NCBI RefSeq assembly: GCF_031877795.1
Contig: NC_133938.1
Span: 10,510,920-10,574,919 of the forward strand
DNA length: 64,000 bases
Direction of reading: 5' to 3'
Origin: Strix aluco
Taxonomy: Eukaryota > Chordata > Aves > Strigiformes > Strigidae
This document shows positions 44,531 to 57,639 of this stretch, piece after piece. Below the pieces are notes generated by a model. It ran no database searches, had not been told where the DNA came from, and saw only the letters and a list, made by a program, of their open reading frames with translations. Numbering within the stretch: the first letter of the stretch is position 1; the number at the start of each line of letters is the position of its first letter. The position numbers and the translations under genes were made by a program.

Positions 44531-47500
44531 AGGACAAGCCCCAGGCTTAGAAATATATTCTTTGAATTTTGTGATCAGAGTATATCTGGGGTTTTATGAC
44601 CTGTGAGAAGTTCCTAGGTCTCATATCTCTTTGGGACACACTCTCTCTCCCAAGTCATTTGATATGTTGAGAATAGTTATTTACTACTCACACTTTGTGT
44701 GGCCTGAGGACGTGGCTATTGCTAGACTGGTCCCCAAACCTCTGTTCCAGCTTCATAATCTAGTCTGTCACCCTGCACATCACAAGCCAAAGGACTCTGG
44801 TGAATTAACTCCCTCTTGAAACAGGGAATCCATCCTCCAGTCTAAAGTCTGCCAACAAGGAGGCACCCCCCACCTCACCTTCAGCAAATAGCTACTGTGG
44901 TTAATTACTGTTACAGTCCATGTTAATCTTGCTATGAGATCCTGTCTCATCCTAAGGCTCATACCTCCTTCTCAGGTTGCTTGAGATTTCACCCCTGATT
45001 GCTGATGGCATCCATGGTCCTGCTGGTTATGAAAAGCTCAGCTAGATCAGTTGCAAAGGGAGGCTTAAGTGTTTCCAAGACCATAATGAAAATTCCTTTC
45101 TGTAGAAACTGTGACCCAGACATGAAACCCAACCCTCAGCAGGAGAATTCTAATTTCATAGGAGACAAAAGCCAAGCACACTAAAAAAAAATTGTCACTC
45201 CCTTGGAGAATGGGGATTTATCATTCAGGTGTGAAGTGCTCCATCAGCCTCCACACATTGGTTTACTTAGGGATGTTTTTCTTGGGATTTATTTTAAATC
45301 AACAGAATGGGTTTGGAAACACTTTATGTCTGCCTTGTCTGGACAATGGGACAATCAAAACGTTGGGCAATTTTCAGCATCCAAGGCTCCTTTCTTTTTT
45401 CATCCTGAAAGTGTTTATTTGGACTTGGGGATTAGTTTGTTGAAGATCTGGCAGATGGGGTGGTGACCACATATCTGTTGCCTAGATGGTGCCTCTAGGC
45501 AGAGAAAAATCTGGGGGGAGCACAACCTATCCATAGAGATGGGGTATTCAGCCACCTCAGCCATTAACTCCATTTGTTGTTTATCTGATAGCAGCTGCAT
45601 TCACCAGAGACTGTTCTGTATGCCCAAGAAGCACCACCGTGCCTGGCTTGATGTCAGGATGTATGAGCCCAGCACCAAAACTTCCAACACATGGAAAAAA
45701 GTAAAGATACCTGGATATAAATTGTTATTTCATTTCACCCACCACAACGTTAGCTCTGATTTACATTTAAGTAGAAAAATATTCCTACAAAGTCTGTGCC
45801 TAAGGAAAAAAATAGCCCATAGAAATCCTCATCTCCACCCTCACGGGTTATCATAAACTTCACAGAGAGCAGGAAAAAACAGAAAAGGGGCATGGTGGTG
45901 CAGTCCCTATATTGATACCACAGCTTTGTGTTTTAGAGTCCCAGTTCACCTTTTTTCCATGAATTTGCCTAGTGACCTCTTTGCTATAACCCTTCTCAAA
46001 CAGGGCAAGCAAGAATGTGTCCACATTCAAAGTGCTGTAGCAAAGGGTTACAAATTTGGGCATCCACTGTGTCCAACACAAGAGATGCTTTTGTATGGCC
46101 AGGCTCAGGACTGATCCTTCATGTTCATGCTCAATACATTCAGGCTGAGCACCACTTTGATGTCCATATAAGTCCCAGGATCCCACCATATTCCCGCTCC
46201 CCTTTCCCCAGGAGAAATAGTTGAAGAGGAGAGTTGGAGGAGCAAGATTTGTAGGCTGCAAAGCGCCCACGTGCTGCACAATGTGATCACAGCTGCAAGG
46301 ATGTCCTCGTGCTGGGGAGGCTCTCGCCCTTTCTCCATTCCAGATCATTGCAAAATCAACTTCTCGAGGACTCTGCTTCTCATTTATTTCTCCTAGGCCT
46401 GTCCATGCTTCCCCCCATTAACCTTGCCAAATTTTAGTTCATTCTTAAAACAGTTTCAATTAAATGGCTTTTCAATCAGTTTGATTGCAAGTGCTCTTGC
46501 CAGAAGTGCGGCACACCCGTGAAATCAGGAATTTCCTGCAGGACAGTTACTTTCTGAAAAGAAATTTGGATTTTCTCTTGGAAAATTATCAGCTCAAATA
46601 TAGAACTATTCAGCCTCATAGCCAACATTTTCCTTTTTATTTCTTCCAGAATTTGGAGTAGATTCTCCCCCTCCCCCTAAAATTTTGTTCTGAACAAAAT
46701 ATTTCATGGATAAAAAGCAAACCAAAAGCACTCTGCCCTGGCTCGGAGTTCAAACAGGCAGGAATTTTCACACAGCCCAGACCTGAGGCTTGGAAAGGTT
46801 CTGGCTTCTTGGCAAAGCTCATTCAGTAATGTAACTCAGAGTGCCCACATTTGTCCAAGGCACACCCCAACCAGTTTAACACTGGGGAGGCTAACCCAGT
46901 CCGAAAAATTTCTAATATAGATCTGCTGAGGCTTTCCTTTCCAGTAAATATCTATTTTTTGTTAGCAGCAACTATCTGAGAGACATACTTTCAGGGCTGG
47001 TTCTTTCCCCCTTTCTTAGCCTCTTGAGGACCAAGTCATGATTTTATGTGCATCATGTTTTTTCCCTCGTTCGACACTCACCAGTCCAGAGGATTGCTGT
47101 GATTTATTTGAGCAACAAGGGTGCACCCAGAGTTTATTCACTGGACCAGATTGCTGTGAGATAGAAGAGCCGGGCTGCACTCCCCCCCTGCTCCTAACAC
47201 TGAGAGATTAGATGGGGAAGCCAGATAGCCTGGCTCTGGAAGCAAGCAAATGAGCAACCCTAAATACCTTCCTAGACCCGGTGACCGTAAGTCCTTGGCG
47301 GTGACTGGTCCTTGTGGGATAATGCCAGGAGTAGGCATATTAAGCACATGAATGTCAAGTCCTAATTCATCTCTTTAATGTTGTACAGTAGCAGGACTGT
47401 ACCCCCCTGCTGTGGTGTAATTTCACGCTGAGGAGTCTGATGGGGCTTCCTGCAGACTGATCCTTTATGGATCAGAAAACTCACTTTCCCTTTGTGTTAG

Positions 47501-49920
47501 AGGGCCCAGAGATTATCTTATTAACCACCTCCATGCCAGCACAGATTAAACACGAGGCTCTGCCTCTTCTGAGGACTCCTTTTAGTGCTTCTTTTCTCCT
47601 CCTATCGGTTCACATCACAGAGGTGAAGAACATTAAACATCCAAGCCTCTATCAGTGGGTTTCACACTTACGTGACCATATGGGCTATTTTGCATTTTCT
47701 TGGCTCAGATGCAACACTGGCCTTGACTGAACCCTAAATCAGTTTAAGCAGCTTGGTGTATTCACATTAGGGTGCCTGTATCCCCTTTTCAGATTCTTTT
47801 CTCCTCTCTTTTCCCCAAAAGAGGCAATGTTTAAACTATTTCAGAGCAATGCCCTGCAGGTACCACCAGTCCCAGAGCTGCTAGTTCAACTGCAGGAGTG
47901 GGTCCACCTCAGGCACTACACTCTGTAGGACCTGGCCAGCTGGAGGAAGGGCTTCTTCTCTTCCACCATCTCAGTGCACCAGACTGCCATTCCTGTATTG
48001 GCTTCACAAATATCTCCAGACCATGCCATGGGGACAGCAAGATGTGGCACTGACCAGTTAGGATGTTCCTGTGGCCTCTAACGGTGTCAGGTACTGCACA
48101 CAGGTCAGGAAAGGGCTGTAGAAGGGAAGGCAGAAACCTGAACATATTCTCAGACACTCCTCAGGATGGGGGATTTTCCAATCTGAGGAGACAAAACTCT
48201 TCTGCTTTCACCACTAGACCAAGGCTGCCTCCCTGAATGATGCCAGAGGGCCACCCTGTAGCCACATCCCAGCGTGTAACAGGGGATGATAGTTTATAAT
48301 CTCATTTTCTGGGCTGGCTGACCTTTTGGTGCCCCTCATGCTCCATGTAAATAATTTGGAGTCAAATTTCTTTGGCTCACAGGACTGTTCTTCCCTTGCC
48401 TGCTTCTAACAGGCTCCTGGCTGAGCAGGGAGTTTGTTGGTGAAGACAGTCCCGGATACTCCCACCAAAAAAACTGCAACTCAGTCTTGTTTGGACAAAA
48501 TGCTGTAGCCAGGGCCAGGCTCCCAACCACATGCAGTTTTGGCAGACTGGGAGTGGCTCCGACATGCTCCCATCTCCTGTTCAAGGTACCTGCCTATGCT
48601 CCTCCCCATCCATCGGCAGTGTTTCCTGATTCAGGGTCATCTCATCCCTTTGTTGCTTTACCTGATGCACTTAAAAAAAGCAGTTCAACACAGCCCTCAG
48701 TGGAGTTAAATTATTTTTAGGATATTGCTTGTATCTGCTCATGTTGCGTCGAGCTACAGGCCTGGTGGCAAGTTTTGCCGCCACCGACAATCTTTTTGCA
48801 GCTAATGAAAAATAACCTGCTCTTTATCTGCAGGAAATGGCATTGCCTGGGTCTTATCATGGCAAATTATTTAATGGGTCTCCAAGCATTAAATAGTTCT
48901 TACCTGTCCATAGAGCTGTGTAAATCTCTTTCCAGTTGCTATCCCTCTGCGCTGCTGAGCACCCCGACTTGCAAAGCAGAGCCACAAACTACAGCCGTAG
49001 CTATCCCATCCCTGGAGCCAGAGTGGCCCCTTGCATTGCTGGGGGCCGAGGCAGTCACGAGCCCTCTCTCAGGTCCCCATCTGTTCTCCCCCAACACAGA
49101 TCACTTGTTCCCTGGAACGACACAGGACAGCAGGATTCTGGCTTAGGGAGAAAAGTCCTGTAGTCCTGCTTGAGGACACAGCATCATCCCAGTGGGATCC
49201 CACGAGGAGAGGCAGGTGCTGAGCCTGCAGCCCACCTCTGCTGGGAAATGGTGAAGCATAGAAAACACTGAGCCCCCAACTTCCCAAGCATCTGGCCCTC
49301 TCTTGTTTGTAGAGGAAGGAAAGCCACTGCTCCCGTTTGCATTACAGCCTCCCTGGGAAGGGAGGCTGTGCTGGGACCCAGCACCCACACAAGGCCACAG
49401 CACCCACAGGAGAGCCCAGGGCACAAGCCCAGCCTGCAGCTGCCTCTCCCTCTGCCACAGTCAGTGCCATGACGGCATGGGCAGAAAAAAAGGGACCTGT
49501 CAGAGGGAAGCTGCTAAGTCAGGGGCTGTTTTTAAGAATTTGATCATTAATAGGGTGGTTGGGTTTTCTTTTCCAATGCAGGAAAAATAGTGAGGGATAT
49601 CTTGTTTTAACTGCAATGTTATTCTTGTTATTTTATTTTTCCATAAGGAAAGAAACAAACCTCTCTGTTCTACCCTAGCTTAAAGTACAGCTATATGGCA
49701 AGGGGACAGCAGCTAGAAACCTCAAATTCTCCAGGAGGAACTGAACTTTTTTTTTTTTTTTCTTGCAAACAACCTACTTAAAAAGCCCCCTGGGGAAAAA
49801 TGTGTAACTTGAACCCTCTATTTTTGCATTTACAATCTGACCACTCTCCCCTTTGCTCACGTGAGCTGTGTCAGGTTTGATTTGGGCTTGGGGCTTCTAG
49901 GCTTTCTATCCAGCCAAGCC
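44531..49920. other. intergenic, no gene recognised
   Basis: I see neither exons nor confidently named repeats here. The open frames in this stretch (for example minus-strand 45860-46348) have no conserved pattern and no supporting splice context. Confidence 0.5.
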
Positions 49921-50010
49921 TATGAAAGTGATGGGGAAGGCTTATGAAAGTGATGGGAAAAGGTTTGTGAAAGTGATAGGAGAGGCTTATGAGGGTGATG
50001 AAGGAAGGTT
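49921..50010. repeat. 22-23 bp minisatellite, four copies
   Basis: Four consecutive diverged copies of a unit like TATGAAAGTGATGGGGAAGGCT lie at 49921-49942, 49943-49965, 49966-49987 and 49988-50010. A partial fifth copy may follow. Open frames crossing it show the same periodicity and are not genes. Confidence 0.85.
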
Positions 50011-51109
50011 TTTGAGGCTGTGTAGGTCTTGAGATCCCACTGCATGGGAAGAACAGCCTGCAGCCATGAGGCAGGCTCTCCAGCCACAGAAGCAAAGCTG
50101 AAGCCATCAATAGCAGAGATCGCTGCAGGTTACCGGTGAAGCAAACCAGAAGGCAGCTCCCCGAGGACGTGTTAGAGTGACCCGGTGTATGCAGAGCTGC
50201 TCACTTGCTGTGGGGCTGGAGCAAAAGCCGTTGGAGAGCTTTTTCCTCCCTGCATGGCAGGTCCATGTGGCTACTGCCCACACAGCAGTGGGCAGAGTGA
50301 AGAGGACAAGTGGGGAAGATGGCACCCCTGTGGCACAGTCCAGGGAGCGCCTTCATCCTGCAAAGAGGAAGATTTTCAGCCTGAATAAATGCAAAGCCCC
50401 CTATTCTGCCTGGCATAGTGGGTTTCCCTGAGACTCAGCCCGTGCCTTAACGAAGGACCCTTTCCAATCCGCGAGTCGTCAGATCCCAGAGCAGAAGGGA
50501 GGACTGTTTGTTTAGACCTATGTGGGTTAGGCAGCTCAGACTTTATTCTTGCACTTTGATAGGTTCCTAAATGAAAATCCAATAATATTTTAAGCAGAAC
50601 GAGTTCCCATGAAAGTCATTTCTAAATCGCCCAGCTCATCCCACCTGTCGGCTGGATTCTCCATCCCCACTGGCCTAAGCCCGGTGTAACATCATTGCTC
50701 CCAGCGGCGTTACTCCTGGGATCCGAGTCCGGCCCTGCCACAGAGAGCACCCGCTGCCGCCTGCCTTTAATGAACATGTAAATAGACGGGAGGCTTCCGA
50801 GCGGAGTAACCCTGCAGTCAGGAAGTTCTCCAAAGCAGCTCGGGAGAAATAATACTTTATTCCTGGCGGTGCAAATAAGTGATAGGGACTGGCTAAGAAG
50901 GGTTCATGCAAATACTCCTGAATTAAGCTCCGTCTGAAGTTAGAAAGGAAAGATGATAAACACACCCGGCTTTAAAACTGCAAAATATGCTTTGCAGGCA
51001 TGAAACTGGAGGAATAACAAAACTATCTGACATCATATTAAACAGCAAAGCATTTCTTATTCTCAGGGTTGCAGTTACCTAAAACCAGAGTCCTACTAAA
51101 GAGTCCTAA

Positions 51110-51445
51110 CTATTATTTACATTTCTAAATCTTAAAACCATTAACAAAAGCCACTTAATTCAATTACTTTCCCTGGGTGCTGATGTTATTACACTATTGT
51201 CACGAAGCCGAGTTTGGCTGTGGTTTTCTCTTTTTTTTCTTTCTTTAAATTCATTCCTCTTTTCTCTGAGCCAAGTGCCTCCCCCCCACCTCCCCGTCTT
51301 CCTCTCCCCCGATGTCATTGTGTAGAACTAATGGGGTAAACTGAAATGGTATCTGTCCTCATTGACAGGTTTATGAGAATTTAATAAAGCGTGGCGCGGA
51401 TAAAATGAGATATTACAAGGCCACACAAAGCTGATTGACTTCTCC
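51110..51445. promoter_or_regulatory. candidate conserved regulatory element
   Basis: This AT-rich, repeat-free stretch carries homeodomain words (CCATTAAC, CTTAATTCAATTA), an ATTGACAGG at 51361-51369 and a TGATTGAC PBX-type word at 51432-51439. Isolated CpGs (AGCGTGGCGCGG at about 51388) are retained in CpG-poor sequence. It resembles a developmental enhancer, but conservation is untested. Confidence 0.3.
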
Positions 51446-52273
51446 ACGTCAGCATTTTCATTTGGTTATTTATTTATTTCTTTTCAACTCAGGGGTGATC
51501 TCACCAGTCCTTCGGTAGTGCCAGCCCAGGAAAGATGAGAGGGGGAGGGAAAACATGGGTGGCGGGAGAGACCGATCAATCCATTGACTTGTTTACTGTG
51601 AGCACGGGTTGCGATGCTTTGCAGCTTTCTGATCACTCCAGGAAGATGACATACAGGAGTCAGTGGGGGCCCCCCCACCGCTGCCTGTACATGTTCTTGC
51701 CCCTCGTAGCTCCACAGTGCTGGGATGAGCTTGCCAACAACAGCTTGCCCACAGGTGGGGATTCCCACCGCTTCTCTGTCAGGGTGTCTGAACCAGGGAC
51801 CAGCTACTGGTTGTGCAAGACACTGCACAGACACTCAGCATGGACGGGGCGGGAGGTGCATCAGTGTTGTATGTCCCTACAGGGTGACATCTGCGGTGAT
51901 GCTTAAATGGCCCCCCATAGCCCACCCCAGGCCACAGGGATGTTTACACCGATCAACACAGAGCAATCACAACCTGCAATAGGGCCCAGGAGGTCTTCAA
52001 GAATAAGGATGCCACCAACCAGCTCCACCAAGGCATGGGCCTGCTCTGTGCCTCAGTTCCCCCTCCTGCCCAGTGTCCATCCTGCTTGTGTAAATACAAA
52101 TTGCAGGTGACCCGGGGGCCTGCATAGATCAAACCTTCCCTCTGGGAAAATCAATGTGTATATTTAAGTGTGTTTGCTCCCATCCCATTGCAAACAGGGA
52201 AAGCTGGAAATCTGGACTGTGCAGTAACTGGCTGGCTGTCTCCCTCTCCTGGCCTGTTCAAAAAGCAGATGCC

Positions 52274-52289
52274 AAAAAAAAAAAAAAAA
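52274..52289. repeat. A16 homopolymer
   Basis: This is an uninterrupted A run followed by purine-rich sequence, intergenic. Confidence 0.8.
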
Positions 52290-53989
52290 GAGAGAAAAAG
52301 AAAATTCAAGGTTTGTGGGTTTGTGTGCTTTTTTCCAGGCAAGGAAAACCACAGTACCAGTGACCAAGGAGGTCTGGATTCAGCCCAGTCACACTCAGAG
52401 ATGCGCAAGGGCTCAGGACCCTGCTACGACTCAGGACCCCACTTAAATCTTGACCCCATAACATTGCTTTGGGGGAAGACTCTCAGAATTAAACTTGGGG
52501 TTAGCCTCAAAACTTGGCCTGTGGGCTTCAAACACAAATAATATTGTTTCCCCCTCTCTGCAACATGCAGTCAGAGAGGGTGGAGATGTCCTTGCTCATT
52601 CGAAAGTGCAGGCAGCCTGCCAGATTTGAGGCATGGTCCTGGACACTGCAACAAATCCTGGCAGCAGCAGAGCTGCAGGTCTCTTGAGCACTGACAGTTT
52701 GAAGGATCAAGCCCTGCTGGGACGTCCTCCTTAGCAAAACCAACCCAGCCCAGATGGACCAATAGCAAAACTTCCATCATTTTATAAAAGCACTTAAAAC
52801 CGTCTGAAATCAAATCACTGCTCTCAACAAAAACTCGGGCTCACCCAAAGACACGGAAAAGCGCTTTCTGCTTCGTCCAACGCTCCTTGCAAGTTCAGAG
52901 TATACAGTGCAGAGTTTTAAGAGGGCAAAAGCCTCGGAGCGTGAGATTTCTGTCAGGACAGCAGCTCAATCCTGCTCTCTGGTGGCTCACACCCGCAAGG
53001 CCAAGCGCATCCAGCAGCGATGTCTTCTAGGAACAGCGAGAGATGCACATCTTGCCCGGCTCGGTGTTCCCCCATGGGCTGGAAATGGTCTGTGCTCCTC
53101 TGTCTTCATTAATTTAGCTCAAGATACAGCTCAGAAGGCAGCTGTGCACAAGGAGATGGAGATCGTGGAAGATTTTAAGATTCCCTGCTTGAGCAGAGCA
53201 TGGGTCCGTCACTGTGAGCTCCATAAAGAGGCTGAAACCCACCATCCTTTTTTAAAAGCCCCTCCAAATTCTTTGCATCGTGGGAAGCATTATTCTGCTC
53301 TGCACAGCTTGCTCACAACCCCTGCAACAGCCTTTCCTGCGATGTCCCAGTCTATAGACATCCCACCCCCCCACCCCCCCCCAATATTTTGTCTCCTTGT
53401 CAAAGGGCCACATGGTGCAGAGCAAGCCAGGGAGCATTTCTTCTAGATTTCCTCACCCCATCCCTGCTGAGACGTACCATACTCCCACCCCCAGTGATGT
53501 GGCAGCACGACAGGCTCGCTCGAAGCACAGGGCAACAGCAGATGTCCCTTGAGGACACCACCTCTGCCGTTGTCACCACCACCATTGGTTTCCCAAGGTC
53601 TGTGACCCCAGGATTGGTTTTATCGATTCAGCACACCATGAGGCAGCATCCTATAAAGCCTGGGCTCATCCCTTGCTATTGACCATCTTCTCCATACTGG
53701 CTTCAGCCTGTAAAGTTTTAAACACAGAGATGATCCCCCATTCTTCACTCTGTAATGCACAGTAAAGAAAAAGAAGGAGTGAAACTGGTCTCCCCCTCAC
53801 CAGATTTTCTGCCCTGGCTCTGCTCGCCCCTCTCCAAGCACCAGAGCTGCTCAGCGTGTAAATGTATGTAAATCTTTGGCACTATCCACAATAGTCCCCT
53901 ATCTCCTGCTCTCTTTCTCTGAGGCTGGAGTAATTACAGTGTAGCAGTGCCAGCATGAGGCATTTCTGCTGATGAATGCACTCAATCTA

Positions 53990-54135
53990 AGCACAGTTTT
54001 ATGTATCATTAATTCCTTTAGTGTTCAAAAAAATAACTTTTTTGATGGCAGATAATACTGTAATCATTCACAATTGCCAATACAATTATCTTCATTCAGC
54101 TGTGTAAAAAACAACTACAGGAGTAATTTTAGGCA
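53990..54135. promoter_or_regulatory. possible regulatory element, AT-rich homeodomain-like words
   Basis: Clustered ATCATTAATTCC, GTAATCATTC, CAATTGCCAATACAATTATC and GAGTAATTTT words lie in a repeat-free AT-rich stretch bordered by ordinary sequence. The composition is that of many vertebrate developmental enhancers, but AT-richness alone can produce it. Confidence 0.25.
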
Positions 54136-54693
54136 CTTATATTTTCTTTCTCTCTTTTTCTTTCTTATTTTTTAATGTTCACACGCAATGGAAAGCTGTT
54201 TGGACTTAGGTTGCTGTAACACAGGCACTACTAGGAATAAGTCCCCACTCCCTCATCTGTATAGAAAGGAGGTTTCCAGAGCCTGAAACTATTTGCTTAA
54301 GGTGTCTTCAAGAATTTTAGGGATCTCCCAAATGGTCCTCCCATCCTAGGGACCCCACTGCTATGATCTCTTCATCTTTTTCTTACTCTCCAGCACACAA
54401 CAGCTGCCAGGTACACAAGGAGCAGAAGAGTTCATGCAAGTTGCACATGCAAGTCATGGCCCTCTTCCAGGTCAGCTCCTCCTCTGCTCTGTTGGTGGAG
54501 AAAATACGTGAGCACTCCCTAATCTGCTTCAGAACAGAGTCCACAAAGCTGGCACAAACTATGTGTTCAATCTGCTCACACTAACTCAGACATTGCAGCT
54601 TGAAGCAGATTTGGGAGCAACCAGCCCTCCCACCAGCAGAGCTCTGGAGCACAATCAGTGAGGAGGACAAGCATCTCCTACAGGCAGAGGGGA

Positions 54694-54906
54694 CTACAAA
54701 GTGAAAAACAAAGGTGTCACCGAGTGAACAACTTGGTTGAAATGTGCAATTTTCTTGCAGGGGCAAAGAGAATCGCTTCCATGTGACACCACCTCTCGCC
54801 TGAGCTGCTGGACAACCTTCTTGCAGGGGTTAAACTTCAGCTCTGGGAGGAGCTGCTTCACTTTCTTGCAGATCATGTTGAAGAATTCCACTCCAGAGTC
54901 AGAAGC
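54694..54906 (-). other. unexplained exon-like open segment (70 codons, Cys/Lys-rich)
   Basis: On the minus strand a good acceptor (CTCCTCTCCTTGTAG, AG at 54908-54907) is followed in frame by 70 codons and a TAG stop. The peptide begins ASDSGVEFFNMICKK and has three CKK triplets and a CPC motif, with cysteines spaced C-x14-C-x19-C-x-C. Amphipathic stretches such as VKQLLPELKF lie between them, and the last residues (SVTPLFFTL) are hydrophobic. I do not recognise the family. No upstream exon, start codon or nearby AATAAA was found. It may be the last exon of a small secreted protein, a relic, or chance. Confidence 0.3.
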
Positions 54907-56719
54907 CTACAAGGAGAGGAGAAATGACACAAGAGGGACTGTTGACTGTTGTAAATGAAGCTTGGATCTTCTTCCAGGGGGCCAGACCCCAGGATGGAGG
55001 CGACTGGCAGCTGGTGGCAGGAGCAAGTTGTTAACCTCTGGGAAACAGTCTAAAAGCAGTGGGGTGAAATGGAAGAACAGAAGTGTATAAATTCCCAGGT
55101 GAACAGCAAACAATTTCTAATTGTCACTTCTGAAATAAGGGACAGAAAATGAAATCAGCTGAGGGCGGCAAACAGGAGATGTCGCTTTCCTGTAGCTCGT
55201 GGATAAACTGTGGCTCTCCCTGCTGCAGGACACTGTGAGTGTCAGAATCGGATTGCATCACACCAGAAATATCTGTAGGAGCACACAGCTATTAGTCACT
55301 GAAACTTAACCTTTGGCTTGAGAAGCCACAACTCTCCAGATGCCAGGAGACAGGATTAAGGAAAACATTGCTGTGTGTTTGCCATACGGGTGTCAGATGA
55401 ATGGGAGCTAGTTGGGAGTTCAGCCTGAGCCGGTCCAGCTGATCATGTGTGATGTGTCACGGTTAGAAGATGTCACCTTTCTGCCCCTCCTTTAGTAACC
55501 ACAGGGTTACAGCAGTTCTGGGGTGTGGTAGTACCCACCCAGTCACAGCTCTGTGGACACAGGGAGGTGTGTGGGCAGTGGGGAAGGAAACCTTCACCAA
55601 TCCAGCTGATCCTTTTGCCCTCCCTTAGCTGCAGGCTCCAGCCTTGCTGGGCAGTGGAGGAGGTGCAGGGTCAGTATCCATCCTTCTTTCTAGCAGTCCA
55701 AGATTCCAATCCTGTTTGCTGCAGTGTATGAGCAACCCTATGGACATAACAGCAGAAAAGCTGCACTTGCTCATCTGGCAAGGACACACCAGTGTCCCAA
55801 AGGGACGTCAGGGCATGAGTCACCCCACAAGCCAGCAGTTGAGCCCCCACCCCAGCCCATGGGGAGCCAGGCCAGACCCATTTTACCTCTCTTAGATGGT
55901 CCCAGGCACATCTTCCTGGACAGGGTGTCCCCAGCCACCACCTACCTATATTGGACCCCCCCGGTCCTCTGCCCTGTCCCACCTCTGCTGGCAGCTAGGT
56001 CACAGCAGAGACTCACTGCATTTTGGGGTTTCCCATGCTCTGGGTTAACCTCCTGGAGCTGGCTGGCCCCAGCAGAGATCCAAGCCTTGCCACTGTCCTG
56101 CCTGATGCCTCAACCCCATTTATTCACCCCCATATGCTTGCCTGGAAGAGGGAAGAAGGGAGGTCTCTGGCAGCAGCTTCTGGAAGCACAGGTGCTCCAG
56201 GCATAAAGCTCACATTTTGTATTCTTCACTTTGACAAGCTGAGCTGCAGAAGTTGAAAATTGTTTCTGCATGAGAGATTTTAATCAGGGTTTAAACTAGG
56301 AGGAAGAGGGGTTGCAGAAGTAATTTTGTCTTCCACCAGAACTATTTTTTAACTTCTGTTTCTCTAAAATTCACCACCTTTCTTGTTCTCTTGTTAAAAG
56401 ACTTCAGGTGCACCTGGTTTTACAGCCTGCAGGGGAACAGCCCTGTTTTGGCATTGTGCTGCCATGGGGTGAGGTAGGTTCAGCTGAGGAGAACATGAAG
56501 CCTCCAGCATGAGAAAGAAGGAAGGAGGAGATAGGGATCACAGCATCTGCTCCCACCAACTGTGAGCTGATCCCATCCTCCTGGCTCACTGCAAGGGTAC
56601 CCCCACCAACCCCACTCCCCTTGCAGTTTCCTGTGCCCCAGGTAGTCTGCACACATGGGACTGCAGTGCCCATAGAAACTCGTGTTGCTGTATAATCCTC
56701 TGAGCCCCACAGTCTGAAA

Positions 56720-56736
56720 GGGGGGGGGGGGGGGGG
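56720..56736. repeat. G17 homopolymer
   Basis: This is an uninterrupted G run followed by A-rich sequence. The length is prone to sequencing error. Confidence 0.85.
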
Positions 56737-57639
56737 AGAAAAAATAAGAAAAAAAAGTGGGAATAAAGGCTGTTCCTGCATGTAATTTCCTTGACCCAAT
56801 AACAGGGAGCTGCTCATCCTTAAATACAGAGCAAGAAGCCGTAGGCCACAAGTTCAGTGAGGGCTTCAACACCCAAGGCATCAACGCCCTTCAGCAAAGA
56901 GCCCCAGGATGCTGTGTACAGGGCAGCATTTCCCTCCCGGGGTGCCAGCATCGGTCCTCCAGCGATGCCAGAGTAGCCCAAATAGCCTGAAGGTTGAAGT
57001 AAACCTGTGGTCTGAGCAATAAGGCCAGGAAAATCAGGTCTGGAGACATTTAACTGCGTCACATTTTATAGCTCAGCATCTGCCCCGGGTGTGGCTTAGG
57101 CACAGCTCATCCTGCTGGGAGGCAGGGGGAGAGAGAAGACATCCCAAACCCTTCCCGACAGCTTTTCCACAATCTTATGGGCAGCATCTAAACTGGATAG
57201 CTTGAAATATTTGCTGATGAATATTTGCAAGCAGTGAAGGTTTTTTAAGGACAGACCCCATGTGGGGCTGGTGACAAAGCAATTATTTTCGAGTTTCCCT
57301 CAGAACTGAGGGCAAGGCCCCCGCGAGCGCTCTCCTGCCTGAGCAGGGATGCCGGATTTCTATGCTGGAAGCCGCAGCACTTAGTGAAGTACGGGCACAC
57401 CCATGCTCCACCAGTGATGAAGTGGACTCCACTGGGCGCACGCTGGTACATTTATTGTTTCTTTTTCCCACGCAGCTGCTTGGCTTCAGGAAATGCAAAG
57501 GAGCCAGGTATCTTTGGGACTCCCCCCCGGCTTCTTTGATGCTCCTAGCCAAGACTGTCCCCAGAGAGGCTGAAAAATTACAAGGAGATCAAAGCCTCGC
57601 TTGGGGAACGGCAAAATAAATAAACCTCATCAGAGAGAC

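Noticed and set aside
49871-50110. 79-codon minus-strand frame with repeated Phe/His/Ile pattern
   Set aside because: The periodicity is that of the 22-23 bp minisatellite underneath, not of a protein.
52907-53446. 179-codon open frame on the + strand
   Set aside because: It begins with GTG, not ATG, has no recognisable motif and ends in low-complexity proline codons from a C-rich tract.
54907-55113. Signal-peptide-like minus-strand frame next to the orphan exon
   Set aside because: It starts with TTG, has an in-frame stop just upstream and runs into the acceptor of the next segment, so it does not make a first exon.
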